Shown here piece by piece: positions 59,969 to 64,000 of a stretch of 64,000 bases of DNA. The stretch is from NCBI RefSeq assembly GCF_000238315.3, contig NZ_CP011925.1, positions 1,054,001 to 1,118,000 of the forward strand. Reading direction: 5' to 3'. The notes beneath the pieces are model-generated. The model was not told the origin of the DNA, searched no databases, and saw only the letters and a list, made by a program, of their open reading frames with translations. Source of the stretch: Pseudoalteromonas piscicida (GTDB taxonomy: Bacteria; Pseudomonadota; Gammaproteobacteria; Enterobacterales; Alteromonadaceae). Both the position numbers and the translations under genes were made by a program. Positions within the stretch are counted from its first letter, which is position 1; each line of letters opens with the position of its first letter.

Positions 59969-62900
59969 ATGAAATTTTCCCATTTTTTTCATTAAGCGCC
60001 CTATTTTTGCGGCGATGATGTCGCTCGTGATATTAATCGCAGGGGCCATTTCCCTATTTCAGCTTCCCGTGAGCGAGTATCCAGAGGTGGTGCCGCCGAC
60101 GGTTGTGGTATCTGCAACCTATCCCGGTGCAAACCCAAAAGTCATTGCTGAAACCGTTGCAACGCCACTTGAGCAAGAGATCAATGGTGTTGAGAACATG
60201 CTGTATATGTTTTCTCAAGCAACCAGTGATGGTCGTTTAACGCTTACCGTGACTTTTGCACTTGGCACTGACCTTGACCGTGCCCAAGTTCAAGTGCAAA
60301 ACCGTGTAAATAGCGCTATTCCAAGGTTACCGCAAGAAGTACAACGTTTAGGGGTTGTGGCTGAGAAGGCGTCTCCAGATCTCACTATGGTGGTGCACTT
60401 GGTATCGCCAAGTGGCTCGCATGATACAAGCTACCTCTCTAACTATGCCGATATTTATGTCAAAGATCAGATTGCGCGTTTGCCGGGAGTGGGTGATGTA
60501 AAGCTATTCGGCGGCGGTAAATACGCGTTGCGGATATGGCTAAACCCCGAGCAATTGGCTGAAAGAAACTTAACCGCAAGCGATGTGGTCCGAGCAATCC
60601 AGCAACAAAACCGCCAAGTAGCAGCTGGCTCTTTAGGTGCTCAACCTACAACGAATGAAAATCAATTTCAAATTCTGTTAAACGTTAAAGGCCGTTTGGC
60701 AGATACCAGTGAATTTGACAATATTATTGTTAGCGTATCGAGCGATGGCGCGATCACTAGGCTCAAAGATATTGGTCGAGTTGAGCTTGGACAAGATAAC
60801 TACGCATTAAGAGCGTTGCTAGATGGTAACGAAGCGGTGGCAATGCCGATTTTTCAGCGTCCTGGCTCTAATGCGATAGAGCTGTCGGATCAGGTGCGTG
60901 AAACCATGAAAGAGTTATCGACACGTTTTCCTGAAGGGGTTGAATACGATATCGTTTACGATCCGACAATCTTTGTTCGCGGCTCAATCGATGCGGTAAT
61001 TTCGACATTATTAGAAGCCATTGTACTTGTGGTATTAGTCGTTATCTTATTCTTGCAAACATGGCGCGCTTCTATTATTCCGCTCGTGGCAGTGCCAGTA
61101 TCGTTAGTTGGTACCTTTGCTGCAATGCAGTGGCTTGGTGTTTCTATCAATACTTTGTCGTTGTTCGGTTTGGTACTCGCAATCGGTATAGTGGTCGATG
61201 ATGCCATCGTCGTGGTTGAAAACGTTGAGCGTAATATTGAAAACGGCCTTGCGCCCTTTGAAGCAACTAAACAAGCGATGTCAGAGGTGACAGGCCCTAT
61301 TATAGCGATTGCATTGGTGCTTTGTGCGGTGTTTATTCCAACTGCTTTTATTACCGGCTTGTCAGGCCAGTTTTACAAACAGTTTGCCCTCACGATCACG
61401 ATTTCGACGCTGATCTCGGCATTTAACTCATTAACATTATCACCAGCGCTAGCTGCACTACTATTAAAGCCGCACGGTGCTAAACCAGACAAACTCACAG
61501 TAGTGTTAGATAAATTGTTTGGTCAGTGGTTATTCAAACCGTTTAATCGCTTTTTTGATAAGGCAGCTCACGGTTATGTTGGACTAGTAAAAAAGCTTAT
61601 TAGATTGAGCACCATTGTGTTGGTGGTTTATTTAGGGTTAATTTTTGCTACTACTAAGTTGTTTAGCACCATCCCTGGCGGCTTTATTCCACAACAGGAC
61701 AAACAGTATCTTGTTGCGATTGCCCAACTGCCAGACGCTGCAAGTTTGGATAGAACAGAAGCCGTTGTACGTGAGATGGAACAAATTGCACTACAGACTC
61801 CAGGCGTTTTACATTCCGTGTCTTTCCCTGGGCTTTCAGTAAATGGTTTTACAAACAGCCCAAATAGCGGGATTGTATTTGTTGCCCTAGATAAATTTGA
61901 AAATCGTACGTCACCAGAGTTGTATGCGTCGTCAATCGCTGCGCAGCTTAATCAGAAGTTTGCCATCATAGATGAAGCGTTTGTCGCGGTTTTCCCACCG
62001 CCACCAATACAAGGGTTAGGCACCACTGGTGGTTTTAAACTGCAAATTGAAGATAGAGCAAACCTTGGCTTTGAGAAGCTATTCTCTGACTTACAAGCAG
62101 TGATCGCAAAAGCACAGCAGCAACCGGAGCTAATGGGACTGTACTCAAGCTTTAGGATCCAAGTACCACAAATGGACATTGATATCGACCGTGAGCAAGC
62201 AATGGTACAAGGCGTACCGCTCGAGGAAGTGTTTAATGCATTACAGATCTATTTAGGTTCAATGTACGTCAATGACTTTAACTTATTTGGCCGCACTTAT
62301 CAGGTCACCGCTCAGGCTGACGCTAACTTTCGCTCAGATCCTGCACAGATTCTGTCTTACAAAGTAAGAAACAACTACGGTCAAATGGTGCCACTTGGCG
62401 CGGTACTCAAAGTCACGCCGACAACGGGACCTGATCGCGTTATGCACTATAACGGGTATCCTACTGCCGAGTTAAATGGCAGCCCTGCGCCCGGGTATTC
62501 TTCGGATCAAGCGCAAATGGCAATTGAAGCGGTGCTAAACGAAACGCTTAGCGAAGGCATGGCATTTGAGTGGACTGAAGTCACCTATCAGCAGATCCTC
62601 GCGGGTAACGTGATGGTGTATATCTTCCCACTGGTTGTACTCTTGGTGTTTATGGTTTTGGCATCGCAATACGAAAGCCTAAAGCTACCATTTGCAATCA
62701 TTCTCATTGTGCCAATGACCATACTGTCAGCATTGGTTGGGGTGTGGCTAACTGGCGGCGATAATAATATCTTTACCCAGATTGCTCTTATTGTTTTGGT
62801 TGCTTTAGCGTGTAAAAATGCAATCCTAATGGTGGAATTTGCCAAAGAAGAGTACGAGCAAGGCAAGACTAATTTGGAGTCAATTATTGAGGCATGTAAA

Positions 62901-63143
62901 CTACGTTTACGTCCTATTCTGATGACGTCGATTGCCTTTACCGCAGGGGTTGTACCTCTGGTACTTGCAACTGGTGCGGGTGCTGAAATGCGCGAAACTA
63001 TGGGGATTGCAGTATTCTCAGGAATGATAGGGGTTACCTTATTTGGTCTATTGTTTACGCCTATTTTCTTTATGGCGATGACTAAGCGATTATACACGCC
63101 AAAAATACGCGAAGCGCAGAGTACCATTCCAGTAAACGACTAA
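59969..63143 (+). CDS. RND multidrug efflux permease with frameshifted N-terminus
   Basis: An HAE1-type proton-drug antiporter of about 1057 residues. The natural ATG at 59969 starts MKFSHFF, but seven Ts at 59983-59989 put it out of frame and a stop follows after eight codons. With six Ts it would continue as IKRPIFAAMMSLVILIAG, the normal start. As read, only an internal ATG at 60015 gives a 1042-residue form that lacks part of the first helix. Catalytic proton-relay residues are intact (GIVVDDAIVVVENVE and ACKNAILMVEFAKE). The gap to the adaptor gene is two bases. Confidence 0.85.
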
Positions 63144-63161
63144 TAACTTGTAATCATGTTT

Positions 63162-63183
63162 AAAGGCCCATTGGGCCTTTTTT
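63162..63183 (+). terminator. Terminator of the RND operon
   Basis: AAAGGCCCA pairs with TGGGCCTTT around one T, with further Ts after it. Confidence 0.9.
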
Positions 63184-63282
63184 ATGCTGCTTTTTATTGC
63201 CTTGTAACCACACTATTCACCTTAACTTCATCCGTTTACGCTAAATTATCAGATACCGTCTTTTTCTCGCCGGAGTCTGTTT

Positions 63283-63651
63283 ATGAAATCTCAAATTGCC
63301 TTTGCTGTTTTAATTAGCGCTGTTCTCAGTGCATGTGGCGAGGACATCTCAAATCGTAAAATTGAGCTTAGTGAAACACTTAGCCGCTATCAATGTGATA
63401 ATGATTCGATGATAAAGGTTGACTACAACGACAGTGATAAGGCAACTGTCCATTTTAACGAACAAGTGGTTAAGATGAAGATTGCTCGTTCAGCCAGCGG
63501 TGCAAAATATCAAGGTGATGGGTTTGTGTGGTGGACAAAAAATGACGAAGGTATGTTGCTTAGACAGGAAGAAGATAAAAACAACCGCATCATCGCACGT
63601 TGCGAGATGCGGCCCAATGAGGCCTTAACAGTGAAGGCGCAATCAAACTGA
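63283..63651 (+). CDS. mliC: MliC-type C-lysozyme inhibitor lipoprotein
   Basis: A 122-residue lipoprotein (lipobox VLSACGE) with the MliC fold signatures: YQCDND at the start, the inhibitory loop SASGAKY and the WWTKNDEG strand. It has a Cys pair, one in the first strand and one in ARCEMRP. MliC proteins sit on the outer membrane and block c-type lysozyme with the Ser/Lys loop. Here it would protect against host lysozyme. Single gene. Confidence 0.85.
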   Translation: MKSQIAFAVLISAVLSACGEDISNRKIELSETLSRYQCDNDSMIKVDYNDSDKATVHFNEQVVKMKIARSASGAKYQGDGFVWWTKNDEGMLLRQEEDKNNRIIARCEMRPNEALTVKAQSN

Positions 63652-63703
63652 TTATAAATGCTCGTCCCAATAGGCAACGTCACTTATATAGAATTAGGAT
63701 GTC

Positions 63704-64000
63704 TTATACCGACAACTTTTCAGGTGTAGCTAAAGTACTTTTTACAAACTCAATGGCAGCGCTTACATCAGCAAACAAAACTTGATCTAATGGCTCTGGC
63801 ATGCCAATTTCTTTGCGCATTTTTTCAATCTGGCTTTTCGCAATTGCCGACTTCAACACATACGCAGCACTAATACAGCCTAACTGCAAACAGCGCTTTG
63901 CTGTGCTTACCAGTAACTTATAGGCTTCTGGTGTCGCAGCTATGGCCTTTTCTGAATAACTTATGTAACCCCATGTCGATGCGTGGATCTCAGTTCGGCA
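63704..64000 (-). CDS. Partial uncharacterised protein (C-terminal part)
   Basis: The minus-strand frame is open from the window edge to a stop at 63704, giving 98 residues without the N-terminus. It reads as alternating helices and strands (ISAAYVLKSAIAKSQIEKM, VLFADVSAAIEFVKSTL), like the C-terminal half of a STAS/SpoIIAA-like domain. The family is not certain. Confidence 0.55.
   Translation of the reverse strand, partial: CRTEIHASTWGYISYSEKAIAATPEAYKLLVSTAKRCLQLGCISAAYVLKSAIAKSQIEKMRKEIGMPEPLDQVLFADVSAAIEFVKSTLATPEKLSV

Overview
The window looks like the chromosome of a marine gammaproteobacterium, most likely Pseudoalteromonas or a close relative. The evidence is an AT-rich composition, several c-di-GMP proteins, an Aer-type receptor, a YfcC permease, a PhoD-type phosphatase, a secreted S9 peptidase, a filamentous prophage flanked by dif-like sites, and a Gamma-Mobile-Trio (GMT) recombinase set. 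The genus is inferred from protein style, not from a marker gene. The two dif-like sites suggest that the middle of the window lies at the replication terminus.

Layout. (1) 1-9118 is ordinary core chromosome: a membrane protein fragment, a dCACHE diguanylate cyclase, a YfcC permease, a GAF-PAS-GGDEF-EAL protein, hemH and an Aer-like chemoreceptor. (2) 9098-10738 is an IS1182-family element that split a rho-independent terminator and left a full copy of its hairpin on each side. (3) 10752-about 27592 is an accessory island. It holds a tyrosine recombinase, the gmtY-gmtZ-gmtX trio and a cargo. The cargo starts with what looks like an undescribed peptide-modification (RiPP-like) cluster: a 59-residue precursor (17128-17307, not an obvious ORF because it is so short), an attenuator-type hairpin, three tandem JmjC/cupin-fold 2-oxoglutarate oxygenases, and a secreted M16 zinc protease. 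A HEPN-type gene destroyed by an IS3-family element and a PD-(D/E)XK-like protein follow. (4) 27593-36615 is a filamentous (inovirus) prophage between two dif-like repeats. It encodes Rep, an ssDNA-binding protein, coat proteins, a repeat-rich pIII-like adsorption protein, pVI and Zot. A second, identical IS3 copy interrupts its DUF3653 gene. (5) 36616-48529 carries a secreted protein and a beta-propeller histidine kinase, a secreted adhesin-like protein, a LysR regulator with a frameshifted substrate-binding protein, and a two-gene operon resembling an alpha-helical pore-forming toxin. (6) 48550-49200 is a tandem array of REP/BIME repeats. (7) 49226-64000 is again chromosome: MFS exporter, LysR regulator and Old Yellow Enzyme, S9 peptidase, two metallophosphatases, a PAS-GGDEF protein, an RND efflux pair whose permease has a frameshifted start, an MliC lysozyme inhibitor and a partial gene.

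How the pieces may work together. In the cargo cluster the precursor has a leader ending in a GG-like motif and an Asn-rich tail with three E-[R/H]-N motifs. The three oxygenases keep the HxD...H iron triad of the YcfD/MINA53 family, which hydroxylates Arg or His in peptides, and the M16 protease could remove the leader after export. This is inference from gene order and motifs. The dif region has acted as a landing zone: an island, a phage and three IS copies are nested within about 27 kb.
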